In this document: positions 43,975 through 55,300 of the stretch, piece after piece
Layout of the letters: every line of letters starts with the position of its first letter
Numbering within the stretch: position 1 is the stretch's first letter
Assembly (NCBI GenBank): GCA_949358305.1
Contig: OX442314.1
Location: 52,709,369-52,773,368, forward strand
Origin: Strigamia acuminata
Taxonomy: Eukaryota > Arthropoda > Chilopoda > Geophilomorpha > Linotaeniidae
Direction: 5' to 3'
Length of the DNA: 64,000 bases
Made by a program: the position numbers and the translations under genes
Notes under the pieces: model-generated
Databases searched by the model: none
The model's input: the letters and a program-made list of their open reading frames with translations, nothing else
Told to the model about the DNA's origin: nothing

Positions 43975-45717
43975 AATAAATCTTCGCGTCGCTGTCGTCA
44001 TCGATAAATGCGGGAATTCATCGACGATACGGCCGTAATCATCTGGTGGAGGCGGCGCTGGCTTTGGTGGCCTGACGACCGACGGGATCACGGCCTGCAC
44101 TTCTGTCTCTGCCCGCTTCGATGGAGTCGCGGGCGGTGCTGAGTTCGGTCGAACTTCGGACAGCACGGGAGGCGTTCGGCAGAGTAAACGCTTCGGCTTA
44201 CCCGCCACTTCGAATAGGGCGGGTCCTTGCGGCATCATTGCCGAAGGCATTGGTGGCGGAGTCGGGGCTCCAATAGTCGACGAGATAGTGGTCCTCTCTA
44301 CCGACTGTTCCGCTTGGATGGTCAAGGTGCGCAGTTGTTCGATCGGCGCTGTCGTCTTTGCGACGGGGACATAGCGGAAGGCCATACTCCGCAGTTTGAA
44401 CCCCTCCATCTCGAGGTTTGCCATTGTGACCTCTGGTCACCCTGGCCGTCGGGTTCACGTCACCCCTTCGTCGCCACTCCGGCGCCTCACCTTCCGGGTG
44501 GCACACTTGACGGTCGGTGACCCGTTGACTCGTTGGCATGGCGTCACCTTCGGCCTATCACAACGTCGCACGCGCGTTCATTGTTCTGTATCGTATTTAA
44601 GTTTGTTTCTGTCGAATAAAAGTTAGTCAACCTGGTTTCTACCAACGCAACGCTTCGTACTGACTCACAGCCATGTTCCTGGTTAACTCAAAGGGAGTCA
44701 TCGCAGGGCTGGGTAGAATGGAACTCCATTCCGCGAGGAGTGCGCGTGGGATCTGCACACCCTCTCTGTCTACGACAGACCACACGGCCATCGACTGTCG
44801 CCCGTCCCAAAAGAGCGCTGGGGTGAGCAATTGTGACATGACATCCGTTAACGACAATTGCAAGCGACGTCGATGCATGGGGTTTCCTCGTTCGGGATCC
44901 TCCGCGAAGGCCAGCGAGAGTTTGCGCATCATCGCAATTGCCCATTCTATGAAGTGGCGCTGGGCTTGGTCCACGTCCTGCAAAGCAGTCGCGGAGACTC
45001 TCGGGTCTTCCATCACAAACTGAAACGCAGCGAGCTCGGAAACAGTTGGGTTGGCTGCTTCCCTGGCGAGTCGCGCGTTCTCGTCTCGTCTTTCAAACCA
45101 CAGTGCCGAGCAGCCACGTTTTGACGTTGTGGTGCTCGGGCCGTGGTCGGTCAGGTTATCCTGACACTCCTGCGCAATGCTCAATCCAACTGGGAGAAGG
45201 ACAGAGCGGTCGACGGTCGAATTCGGCGGAACACTCGAATCCGGCTGCGTCGGCGGCGGCAGGGCTGGTGGCTGCTGCGTCGATGTCAGCAGCGTCGTTG
45301 GTGGCTGCGTCGGCGGCGATGGCGTCTCGGTCGTTTGCACCCCAGTCATGGCAACTTGGGGCGCCGGGAGGCGCAACACCGGGTTCGTCGGCTGAACGAC
45401 GACCGTCGGCGCGTTCTCGGGGCTTGGGCGCAAATTCACATAATCCGCCAGCCACCGAGCCAACTCGTGTGGTATCACAGTTCCATCTGCGATCACGCCC
45501 ATTTTTCTGGCGTGCTTCATGGCGGGGTCAAAGCGCGACAGCTTTTTGCGCTTGAGCTGTGTGAGGATTTCCCGAAGGTCCCGCGTGTCGGCCGCTGGGA
45601 CGCGTCGCTCCTCTGACCGGCTGGTTTTCTGTCGATCCGCCCTTTTACTGATGTAGGCGGGTTCGGGGATCGGAATGCCCCGTGCTTCGCATTGTGCGAA
45701 GTATCGCTCTTTTCGCA
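43975..45717 (-). pseudogene. Orphan ORF3 relic related to elements A/C
   Basis: Two minus-strand open stretches, 45717-44670 and 44424-43975, are colinear with A/C ORF3: KERYFAQCEARG, LREILTQLKRKKLSRFDPAMKHARKMG, the Thr/Pro linker, LLTPALFWDGRQSMAVWSVVDREG, then ALFEVAGKPKRLLCRTPPV and EFPHLSMTTATRRFI. They are separated only by a solo LTR. The relic lacks gag, pol and LTRs and begins and ends abruptly. Apart from the LTR insertion I see no stop or frameshift over 1.5 kb, which is unexpected for a diverged fragment and leaves room for later host use. Identity to A/C is clearly lower than between A and C. Confidence 0.85.
44425..44669 (+). mobile_element. 245-bp solo LTR inside the ORF3 relic
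   Basis: Starts TGTGACC and ends CTCACA (TG..CA), with a 5-bp GCCAT duplication at 44420-44424 and 44670-44674. On the plus strand it has a TATTTAAG TATA-like box near 44592 and AATAAA near 44617. The size and 5-bp duplication suggest a family different from elements A-C; a short BEL, Copia or Gypsy LTR are all possible. Confidence 0.85.
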
Positions 45718-45787
45718 CTGGAATAAAAAGTAAATTTTCAAACATTTCCAAGTTGGAAATTAATTTGGAAAATTCAAATTTCCTATT

Positions 45788-47031
45788 ATGAGAAAATTAG
45801 TTGTAAATGTGTTGCAATTCTGTAAGCGTTGGGGTTTCACAAAAATAATAATTAGCGATAATGCTCCAGCATTTCGTTCCCCTGAATTTCGCAATCAATT
45901 GCTGTATTTGATTACCAATCAAATACAGCAATTGGGTGCGATTAATCGTTACACAGCGGTCAAACTCCCCCAAGGTAACATTGCAGAAAGGCTGAATCAA
46001 TCCCTTAAGAACTGTTGTGAAAACCGAGGGTTTTACGCATATTTTCATTACTTTGCATTACCTTTTATTTGTAACAAGTTCATTTTTTGTCATCTTTTAA
46101 TTTTGTATTTTCTGGTGTTTACTATCTACATTTATTTCCTCTTTAAACTCCACCTATTTACTCAACAATAATCCCTGCCTTCTCACCCTATAACTTCACT
46201 TCCCAAACTTCTACTTGACCTTTCTTGGAATCAACTAATTGAAGTCAAATAATTCCACTCTCCAATCAGAAAGCTTCACATACCCTTTTCCGCCCTTTTT
46301 ATTCTCTAGTCTGAAAATAAATACCAGTGTGTTCTTTTTACAACTCAAAAGAAGGTCTCCTTTATTTCACTTCCACATCTACACTTTTCAACCAAGGACT
46401 TTAAAGTATTTTTATGAGTGTGATTTCACAACTGTATTCTTGCGTATATTGACGACCACACACGGTGGGATGTCAATATTGGTTATTTCGTGTTGGCAAT
46501 AAACTCTGCCTACCAAATCTCACTTAAATATTCCCCTTTTAAACTTGTTATCGGCCAAGAGGCCAGATTTCCGAGCAAAATAGATAGCGACACGGATGAC
46601 AGCAAATCCCTGCCCCTGTAGAAGCGGAAAATCTACACGAACAAATGCGCACAATGAGGGAGCACGCAATGAATAATTTGCGCGAATCTCAAATTAGACA
46701 CAAAAAATGGTTTGATTTAAAGCGTCCGTCCCATGATTTTCGTCCCGGAGATTGGGTTACTCTGCGCAATAGACAACCTTCCTCGGCTGACAAACAATTT
46801 CCTGCCGGTTTGCGCCAAAGAACAGAAGGGATATACATGATCCATAAATTGGTGGGTCCTAATAGGGTTATCCTTATAGACCAAGATGGTAGAAAAACTC
46901 AACCCTATAATGTAGTTGAGCATCGCCACTGGCATTTCGCTCTGACTAACTTTTTAACGTTAGAAGATGTTATTCTAATCGACAAACATGTCGAGACTTT
47001 GCCTAGGCATGGCTGTTCAGCTAGGCAATGA
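45788..47031 (+). pseudogene. Decayed retrotransposon integrase
   Basis: The first part reads FCKRWGFTKIIISDNAPAFRS and LPQGNIAERLNQSLKN, that is, the second Asp and the Glu region of an integrase core, interrupted by a short repeated ATTTGATT..AATCAAATAC inverted segment (45906-45930). Further on, LRESQIRHKKWFDLKRP, FRPGDWVTLRNRQ and QRTEGIYMIHKLVGPNRVILID fit the C-terminal integrase domain. Stops and unrelated sequence separate the pieces. No LTR or other pol domain is recognisable next to it. Confidence 0.75.
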
Positions 47032-47040
47032 GCATATTTT

Positions 47041-47194
47041 ATATTTCTTCAATCCTTGACCAGTTTCTTGCTGGATTCCTCTTTTCATGGTAGTCTGACT
47101 GGGGGCATCCATCTTAAATGACTTATACCAGTGGCCAAATATTTCATGTGCTGAGTCATGATTAGAGAATTTTACCAATCAGCCACTTATTGAT
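47041..47194. other. Short spacer, no feature
   Basis: Nothing recognised before the MITE. Confidence 0.3.
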
Positions 47195-47340
47195 TACCGT
47201 ACTGCCTTGATTTAACGCCGGGCGTATCTAAACGCCGGGCGTGTAGTGCACTAAATGCCGCCGAAAGCCGACCCGCCCGGGAGGGGGTCGGCTCGGAAAA
47301 ATTAATAAACGCCCCGGCGTTAAATGGAGGCAGTACGGTA
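47195..47340. mobile_element. 146-bp GC-rich MITE with TIRs
   Basis: The ends are TACCGTACTGCC and its complement GGCAGTACGGTA, with TTAACGCCGGGCG against CGCCCCGGCGTTAA further in. The terminal TA may be the target duplication (mariner type). An internal AGCCGACCC..GGGGTCGGCT hairpin lies near 47258-47285. No coding capacity. Confidence 0.8.
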
Positions 47341-47374
47341 GTCCTCATTGGAGTGATTTGAATTATTATTTCAG

Positions 47375-47407
47375 TGATGTGGCTGGTAAGATATTTCAGC
47401 CACATCA
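47375..47407. repeat. 11-bp perfect inverted repeat
   Basis: TGATGTGGCTG (47375-47385) and CAGCCACATCA (47397-47407), 11-nt loop. Small hairpin with no assigned function. Confidence 0.7.
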
Positions 47408-47500
47408 GCCAAATAATTATTTACTTTAGATGGAGTTTAGCCAAATGACTTACATGAATTATTGATAATTCAGATTATGATAATTTTAAATGCACCTACT

Positions 47501-47577
47501 AGCTGCATTCAAAAAGTCTAAAACATATCAACACGAAACGACAGAAACGAGTCGTTTTAAACTTTTTGAATGCAGCT
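47501..47577. mobile_element. 77-bp miniature foldback element
   Basis: Perfect 17-bp terminal inverted repeats (AGCTGCATTCAAAAAGT and its complement) around a 43-bp core, flanked by ACT on both sides (47498-47500, 47578-47580), a 3-bp duplication as made by PIF/Harbinger-type elements. Confidence 0.75.
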
Positions 47578-47689
47578 ACTGAAAATACTAATTGAATCAT
47601 TTTTGGGTCTCGTATTTCTTTGACAGAAAAAGTAAGGTATATTTGCCCATCAGAACGCCTCTACTGAGTGACATCTGGAAAAATAAACT

Positions 47690-48103
47690 ATGGATGCACA
47701 GAAGCCGTATCAACCATTTGGCCGGATTCAACAACTTAGAATGAAACAAATGAAACAAGTTATTTGCAGTGTTATAGCAAGTCAGAAAGAGATTCCATTA
47801 TTTATCAGATCTCTAGAAAACATTTCAAAAAAGAAAAAAACTATGTTAATTCTATTTACAACACTACTTGTAATCAATTTGATGGCTTGTTCCTACCAAA
47901 CTGTCGATCGAATATTGCATTACATGGACGAACCAACCACAGTTAACACATACATGATTGAAACACCACATGGTCCGTTTCCATCTATTTACGTATATCC
48001 ACAAACTACACAAGAACTTAATAATTACCTCGCCAACCAGAGTGGAAACAGCATTTTTAAACATGAATGTTATGATGTAATATATCAACAGTTCAAGACG
48101 TTG
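47690..48103 (+). CDS. DEG/ENaC channel, 5' part of split coding exon (module 1 TM1)
   Basis: From ATG 47690, 138 codons run into the left end of element C. Residues 51-68 are hydrophobic (TMLILFTTLLVINLMA), followed by SYQTVDRI and a GPFPSIYVYP stretch. This is the layout of a DEG/ENaC N-terminus: cytoplasmic segment, TM1, then the post-TM1 FPxhxh motif at the start of the extracellular domain. The coding frame resumes past the element at 61611 without shift once the GTTG duplication is counted once. The insertion therefore disrupts the gene in this haplotype. Upstream exons cannot be excluded. Confidence 0.75.
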
Positions 48104-49122
48104 TGTTGTGACCCGACTGGACCGGGGTCAACGAAGAGTTTCTCTCGTGACCTCGTTTCGGGTGTAAGGGGAGCCGCAAGCGCGTCTCCCTTCCCTCAGT
48201 GCATTGACATCTAGTCAATGGACAGGCGTCTGCCCTGAGGGAGTGGGGATGGCTCGTCCACCCCACCATTGGGTGATTCCGGTCACCTGTCAACCCCGCT
48301 TTGTGCAAAGGAATGTGCCTTGCACTGAGCGGGCAGAACCAACACAACCATCAAACGAGAAACACACGTAAACCCGTCGTCCTACAAGATCAGGCCCAAG
48401 TAAATATACTGGGATTGACCAAGGACAAAGGACAATTTACCGTGAGTACGTTTGGTCAGTGTCAAACTCCGCAGAGTAACCTGCGAGATAAGATTACCAC
48501 ACTATTTTAGCACACCAGCTAGAAATAGTAAAAACCACTCCAGTTTAGCGAGTTGTGCAGACAAACGGTCGCACAAGCCTAAACTGCAGTAAAACCACGA
48601 CGAGCGTTCCCGCCGCTGTGTGACCGCCGGGAGCCAGAAGAGTCCGCCGCTGTGTGATCGCCGGACACCACACAAAAACCTAGACAACAGCCCGAAGTAA
48701 GCCTTTTAACTAAGCATTCACTCGCGCCCGACCAGCGTGAGCCCGAAGGACCAGCCAGAGACGAGCCGAGGACGCCATATTGCCACGCCGGCCCAAGACG
48801 ACACCACGTTGCCACAACGAGGACGCCATCTTGGACACGACCGAGACAACAGACGACCTCGCCGATTCCAGCCAGCTTTCATCATACCTTTACCTTTCCA
48901 TTTCCCTTCACCCATTCCGATTTACCTTTTACCTACCTTTTATATATATATATATATAAGATATATCTGTACATTGTCCCACAGAATAAATCTATATTAT
49001 ATTTTACCTTTTATATCTGTGTAATCATTTCTTTGGGTAAACCGCTTGAGCAAAGCGGTAGTGAGTTAGTCGAATTAAGTAATCAACCCACGAGTTAGCG
49101 ACGGTTAGAGTTGAGCGCGACA
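48104..49122 (+). repeat. Element C 5' LTR
   Basis: TG..CA ends. The U3 part has nested inverted repeats CCCTCAG..CTGAGGG (48193-48199, 48235-48241) around CATTGAC..GTCAATG (48202-48220). A (TA)n TATA-like run lies at about 48940-48958 and AATAAA at 48985-48990. CCGTGAGTA at 48441 resembles a splice donor. Confidence 0.95.
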
Positions 49123-49124
49123 CG

Positions 49125-49142
49125 TGGGGGCCTGTCCGGGAT
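49125..49142 (+). other. Element C primer binding site, tRNA-Pro-like
   Basis: TGGGGGCCTGTCCGGGAT, two bases after the LTR, same as in element A. Confidence 0.7.
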
Positions 49143-49194
49143 CAAGTCGAATAACTGATTCTAACCTGTGATTACATCATACCCAAAGCAAGAA

Positions 49195-52100
49195 ATGGCA
49201 GATAATACCCGAGTAACAGATTCCGACTCCGACGCAAACAAGAGAGCCGGCAGTCGTAAAGGCGCCGACTATCACTTGCGATCTGGAGGTCCCTTACCCA
49301 AAGCCTCAGCGCACGAAGCGAGGCAAAAACGGCGTAAGCCTAAACCCGATCGTAGAAGCGCATCCGAGGCATCGCACCCGTCTCGCACCGAGACGAGGCA
49401 GCGATTGGACGAGACAGAGCGGGGTGAAGAGCAATCTCACTCCAAACTGCCGCGTTCTAACCGTGACGGCGAGACGAGCGGAAACGAGGTTTTATCCCGT
49501 AACCAATCGCCTCGTCTAACGCACGACACCGAGGTGGGCAGTCCGAAAGCAGCGTCTCCGATACAAAAGACGGCCTCAAATACGACCGCTAATTCGGCAC
49601 TAAACACGCCAATTACGCAAAGCCGCCCAGCTTCGGTCAGGTCCGAAGGACACAAGTCCAACTCATCCTCTGTCAAGCGTGTTTCGAGCCAGCCTTACAG
49701 CGTCTCGGGCACCTTGATTGATGCGATGCAATTGGCACAGGCGGAAGGAGTGAGATACACCCTTCCGACGGGGAAAATTACCGTGTACGAAACGTTACAG
49801 ATCGTACGTGCAGCTTTAAAAGCGCACAGTGTATCCCCACAAATCACCATTGTTGAAGGTGCACACGCTCAACAATTGGTTGATTCCGCTCAATTTGAAG
49901 CGGATGCAGAGAACGAGGCTCGTCAAGCCATTCGCGAGAGACGGAGGAAGCTGGCGGAAAGAGAAGCGCAAGCTCTCGAGTACGGCAGAACCCAGCCCAA
50001 TCCGACTACTCCCGAGGAGGTAGAAATAGTTGACCGAGCCCTGAGAGCACATCGATATGCTTTCCACTCGCAACAAGAAGCAGAGCGAGCATTTATGGCC
50101 AGATTGCGACGAGATGACCCGAAATCCGTCCGCAAACCAGAGGTCAGTTCATCCGAGCTGTCCGACGAGAGCCTAGAGGGAGACCCAAAGCGCACGCCGA
50201 AGGCCAAACCCAAACCCCAGCCGGAGAGAGCAACACCAGCTACTCCGCGCAAGAGAGATGCGTCGGCCAGAGAACAACAAACTCGGCCCCGCATGCAAGC
50301 TCTCGATTCAGCCACAAATAATGCGATAACGCGATTAATCAACGCTAATAATGCTAGGCGAAATGAAGAGCAAGCTCTCACAAGCCAACAGCATGATAAT
50401 CCACAAGGGACTGAGTGGCAACAACCAGTGCCCATCCTTAAAGACGACGAGTCGTCAAGGAGACAATCGCATGATCGCACCTCTTCGCGAGAAGAAGGCA
50501 AACGCGATGAAAGACCGAAATATTTTCACTACGGAAATAGTGATTCGTCGTCAGATGGACTGGAGTCAAATGCACCCAGTCATCACGATTCGGAGAGAGG
50601 TTCCGGAGAAAGACGAAGGGAAAGAGAACGCGATGAACGCAGAGAAAGGGAACGTGACGACCGTCGTAGGGGCCGGAAAGAGTCAAACTCTTCACGGCGC
50701 AACCCGCCACGCCGCTCACCGTCTCCCGACCCCAGCTCCGACCCCTCATCCAACGACGACAGACGAAAGGAAAAATCAAGTAATCGCCGGAAGAGATCCA
50801 ACTCTCCGCGCGATAGAGAGAAACGACGTCGATCGGAAAATAGCGACCACCGACGGGAGGAGTTTCAGGACCTTCCCCGACAAAGCGCGTTTACCGATTC
50901 GACGGGTCGGCAGTATACGATGGGAGAGCTTGGAAGAGCCCTACTCGGCTCGTTAAAAGCCGAGGGAATTGATCTGAGCAAACGAAACGATCGTAATCGT
51001 AGCACTGGTGACCGCGTAAAGAAAAAATACGCTGTCTCCCGACGTGACACCATGAGTGTTACCGGGAATATTAGGTGGCAATTTTATATTCAGAACCGTT
51101 TCGACGGGTCATGGAAAGCGGGAGATCGCTTCCTTGACGAAGTAATTCGAATTAAGACTGCCACTAAAGCCACCGTAGGAGACATGCTCACCCACGGTAT
51201 TGTCGAGCTAATGACAGGCTCGGCACGTGAGTGGTACCAAGGATTGAAAGGCGTCAATTGGGACGACTTTTTAATGAGATTCGACCTGCGCTACGGCGAG
51301 ACACCCGAAGAGGTGAGCCGAAAGATGCGAGGTCTTCGCCAGATGCCTGGTGAAACCATAATGGATTACGACATTCGCGCCAGATTGTTGTTCGAAAAGG
51401 CCCCGATGGAATTTCACGCCACGGGATTCAACCTTTTCTTTCTCGGCGGTTTGTCGGAATACTCGCAAAGGGTGCTACTTGAAGAAAGGGCACCGACAGG
51501 AGGTAGCTACGAGGAGATGAGCGCCTTCCTGTTCGAGAACACGATAGATATCGAGAAGAGATATTATTCCGCTTTACCAGAAGCGGAGAAAGCAGCGACC
51601 GCAAAACGTCTCAAGTTGAGTGCGGAAAGATATGGGGCGACAGATAAGATTATGCGCCCTACTGAATATCTTAGCGGTATAATGGAGCTGGCAGAAGCTA
51701 GCGTTGGTTTGCAAATAAAAAATAAACTGACATCCCCGCTGCCTTCCAACCCTTTGGCCGCCCCTAAAAAGGCACCGACAGCGTCAGCCATGCAAGCGAC
51801 ACTGGAGGAGGTCAAGGAGGGGGAGGAAGCCGGACAAGATGCCGGAAAATCAGACAAAAAAGAAGAAAAAGACGATTATTCGACGGACGAAGAAATACGA
51901 AGCTATCGCGATACCTTATCAACGGGTTGCGATGAGGAAGGACCGCTAGTACATCTCATCCATCGAGATAGAGCGGTAGAAGAATTTCGCGCCAGGTTAA
52001 AACCAAATGCCGGCCGAATTCCGAAGTATTTTCGAAAAAATTACACGCCACCGTCGAAAGCAGACCCTGAAAAGAAAAAATCGACTGAAGCCCCAAGAGA

Positions 52101-52278
52101 CAAATCAAATATTCGCTGTTTCAAGTGTAACCAACCGGGCCACTACTCCAATGAGTGCCCAAGAACAGCGAAAGAAGACGCTAAGTTTGACGCGATAATG
52201 AAGCAGATGGCAGAGATTAAACTCGCCATGGCAAAAAACGAGTCAAAAAACGAGTCAGCGCAGGCGGCGAAGAAATAA
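49195..52278 (+). CDS. gag: Element C Gag
   Basis: 1027 aa from ATG 49195 (the frame is open 27 nt further up but only from a GTG). The N-terminal half is charged and disordered-looking. A very Arg/Ser/Asp-rich block (ERERDERRERERDDRR and following, about residues 465-560) resembles an RS domain. A capsid-like region has IRWQFYIQNRFDGSW, WYQGLKGVNWDDFLMRFDLRYGET (in part) and spans about 610-800. One CCHC zinc knuckle, CFKCNQPGHYSNEC, lies at about 975-988. It packages element RNA and forms particles. Compared with element A, the codon that is TAA there is Lys here. Confidence 0.94.
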   Translation: MADNTRVTDSDSDANKRAGSRKGADYHLRSGGPLPKASAHEARQKRRKPKPDRRSASEASHPSRTETRQRLDETERGEEQSHSKLPRSNRDGETSGNEVLSRNQSPRLTHDTEVGSPKAASPIQKTASNTTANSALNTPITQSRPASVRSEGHKSNSSSVKRVSSQPYSVSGTLIDAMQLAQAEGVRYTLPTGKITVYETLQIVRAALKAHSVSPQITIVEGAHAQQLVDSAQFEADAENEARQAIRERRRKLAEREAQALEYGRTQPNPTTPEEVEIVDRALRAHRYAFHSQQEAERAFMARLRRDDPKSVRKPEVSSSELSDESLEGDPKRTPKAKPKPQPERATPATPRKRDASAREQQTRPRMQALDSATNNAITRLINANNARRNEEQALTSQQHDNPQGTEWQQPVPILKDDESSRRQSHDRTSSREEGKRDERPKYFHYGNSDSSSDGLESNAPSHHDSERGSGERRRERERDERRERERDDRRRGRKESNSSRRNPPRRSPSPDPSSDPSSNDDRRKEKSSNRRKRSNSPRDREKRRRSENSDHRREEFQDLPRQSAFTDSTGRQYTMGELGRALLGSLKAEGIDLSKRNDRNRSTGDRVKKKYAVSRRDTMSVTGNIRWQFYIQNRFDGSWKAGDRFLDEVIRIKTATKATVGDMLTHGIVELMTGSAREWYQGLKGVNWDDFLMRFDLRYGETPEEVSRKMRGLRQMPGETIMDYDIRARLLFEKAPMEFHATGFNLFFLGGLSEYSQRVLLEERAPTGGSYEEMSAFLFENTIDIEKRYYSALPEAEKAATAKRLKLSAERYGATDKIMRPTEYLSGIMELAEASVGLQIKNKLTSPLPSNPLAAPKKAPTASAMQATLEEVKEGEEAGQDAGKSDKKEEKDDYSTDEEIRSYRDTLSTGCDEEGPLVHLIHRDRAVEEFRARLKPNAGRIPKYFRKNYTPPSKADPEKKKSTEAPRDKSNIRCFKCNQPGHYSNECPRTAKEDAKFDAIMKQMAEIKLAMAKNESKNESAQAAKK
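52233..52251 (+). promoter_or_regulatory. Tandem -1 frameshift heptamers, gag-pol overlap of C
   Basis: GCA AAA AAC GAG TCA AAA AAC GAG in gag phase holds two A AAA AAC heptamers (52233-52239, 52245-52251) on a 12-bp direct repeat. The -1 frame is open from 52221 into pol. This is the same heptamer known from several retroviruses. Confidence 0.8.
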
Positions 52279-52301
52279 TTTCTCGACCGTCTGCGCCATT
52301 C

Positions 52302-55300
52302 ATGAAGAAAAAGGGGTTTAACAAAGGGTTCGATAAGCCGCCACCAGTCAAAGAAATGGGTAGTGACATAGCTAACGCCCAAATTCAAGACAGGGCCAAC
52401 AACGCTTTGCAGGTAATTACCGCAAACGCTGAGGCTGAGGCGGAAGAACCGAACCTACTGCTTGAAGAATTACCTCAAGTAGTCGAAGACACAGAAGAAT
52501 TTCGTGTTTTCATGTGCAACGTGGCGGTCGAATACACCAACCGCCTATGTATGTTGCCCATGACAATAGAACGTGAAAAAATTATGGGACTACTAGACTC
52601 GGGAGCAGATCGCTCGTTCGTTTCCGAAGACATAGTAGCATCATTGGGTCTCACCGATAAGATAAAAGGCGTTAATAAAAATATACGTCTAAAAACCGCC
52701 AACGGAATGGCGCGTCCAAAAGGAGTTATATTATTGACCATGGAGTGGCTCGGAGGAGTAGAACAGCACCCTTTCCTGGTCCTGCCCACATGCGACAGAA
52801 TTTTTCTGTTGGGCTTAGACCTCATGGCGTCAATGGAAATACAACCCAATCCAATAACGAAATCTTGGAATTATATCAGAAATGATAAGGAAAGACCCGC
52901 AATTGTCGTGCCACCAGCTCTTGTAAAAGAAGCGGCCGACAAGACACAGTGGGAGAAAGGCCTAAAGAAATTCGTTCAAGATTACGATTTTAAAGCATTC
53001 GTAACAGAATTGCAACGGGACAATGTAGTGGAAACGCTTGTCGCCGACGCCGCTTTAGAATTAAACGAAGCGGCAGCCCTACGAAGGGTCCTACTTAAAT
53101 ATGAGGGGATCCTGTCGAAAAAACCGGGCCGAACGAATAGGGCTATTCACGAAATTAAATTGACGGATAATAAACCTATACGAGTTGCGTATAAGGGAAT
53201 GAACCCGCAAAAACGTGAAATAGTGCAAAAAATGTGCCAAGAAATGCCAGACAGTGGCATTGTCTCCGAGGCCCAGGGAGAATACGCGACGCGAGTTGTG
53301 CTCGTGATGCGCCCGGGCTCGGACCCACGCCTATGCATTGATTACCGCCCATTAAACGCGGTGACAGAAATAGATCCCATACAGATGCCGTCTATCGAAT
53401 CCATTTTGAGAGAGCTTAGCCCCTTTTCTTGGGTTACGACGATGGATCTGTCGAAGGGATACTGGCAAGTTGAGATGAGGCCAGAGGATAAGTTAAAAAC
53501 AGCATTTTACTCGCCAATTGGACGGTTGATGTTCAACGTCATGCCATTTGGTTTAGTGAATGCTCCCAGTACCTTTCAGAGACTAATCGAAAGCGTATTG
53601 GGTGATATCCTGCATCAGTTTGTGTGGGCATACCTAGATGACATAGTTATTGCCTCTAAAACATTCGAAGAGCACATTGAGCACATCGACCAAGTGCTCA
53701 CCCGGCTGGCAAAAGCTGGGTTACACGTGCATCCGGGCAAAAGCAAGTTCTGTCGAAAGGAGCTTGCCTTCCTGGGTTATCGCATTGGAGTCAATGGTTT
53801 AGCTATTGGCCCCGAAAAAATCGATGCGATTAATCGTTTCCCACCACCCGAGGACGTTAAAGGTGTCCAACGGTTTATGGGAATGATAAACTTCTTCGGC
53901 AGGTTGCTACCGGGTCTAGCTGAAGTGGCAGCCCCAGTTACCGACCTCCTGAAGAATGAAAACGAATTTGTATGGTCAAATGAGTGCAACATCGCATTTA
54001 ATGCAATAAAGAGGATGCTGACGGAAGTCGGCGTAATGCCTCTACCCGACTTAAACCGGCCGTTCATATTACACACGGACGCCAGCAGAGTTGGGTTAGG
54101 AGCGGCGTTGCTCCAAACACACGTGCGCGACGGAGTCGAACAAGACCTGCCGTGCATGTTTATAAGTCGCAAACTCCAAGGCGCTGAAAAGAATTACAAT
54201 GCCACCGAGTTGGAGTGTTTGGCCGTTGTGTGGGCCATAAGGAAATTCAGAGATTATCTCGAATATACCAAATTTGTGGTCCACACAGATCATCAAGCGT
54301 TACAATGGCTGATGAAATTAAAAGAGCCAGCCGGTCGACTAGCCAGATGGCAGTTAGAACTGATGGCATGCGACTTGACCATTCAATACAAGCCCGGCAA
54401 ATATAACGTCGTGGCTGACGCTCTGTCACGGGCACCAGTGTCAGATCCAATCGACGCTGACGATGATGGCGAGGATGACTCCCGCATCATTTATTGCCCT
54501 ACGAGTTGTCACCGTTGGGATTTAAGGAAGATGAATGAAATTCCCACCGCGTCTCCGGCAGATGTAAAATTCTGTGGATTTTGGACGCGGTTATACCAAC
54601 CAGCTGCTGACAATTACCCAAATGCAAGGAAGGAATTTAAGCTAGAGCGGAGAATAAATGACCCGCTTCTAAGCGCCTTCCACGCTCATGTCGGCGAGCA
54701 GATGCAAAGCAGTCCCCCGACAAGGGAGGAAATAATTGTGCAACAAAAATTAGACAAGAAATGTCAGGACAGAGCTAGATTCGTACTGACAGGAAAATAT
54801 CCGCCCAATCTAACCAGAAGGCAGAAGCGTCGTTATGCACACGAATCCATAGATTACCTATTGGATGACGGCCTTTTAGTGAAACATCACCCAAATCACC
54901 AAGATGACTTGAGTGAATCGGACACCGCAGTAAAGGTAGTAATACCTGCTTCCTTAATCGGTCGCGTGCTGTGGTTGTTACACGGGCACCCGCTTGCGAG
55001 CCATGCGGGAGTAAGCAGAACACTCTATCGTGCTACACAGCTTTTTCACTGGACAGGGATGAAAAAAGATATTGCTCTTTTTGTCCACCAATGTCAGCGA
55101 TGTCAAGCGTGCAAGCCGAGGAGTAAATCACCATTCGAAACTATTTTCTTAGGGCCTTACGCGCCTTTTGATTGTTTAAGTGTCGATGTGATGGGCCCAA
55201 AACCCGTTACGGGAAATAAAAATGCGTACATTATCGTTATAATGGACGTGGCAACTCGTTGGCCCGAGTTGTACGCCGTCGCTAGACCTTCAGCAGAGAA

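Noticed and set aside
48301-48510. Small open frames within the LTRs of A, B and C
   Set aside because: They repeat in every LTR, lack protein-like composition or conserved domains, and overlap promoter and polyadenylation signals.
52302-52304. ATG as the genuine start of pol
   Set aside because: The frame is open upstream with slippery heptamers, and the sister family B has no ATG at this place.
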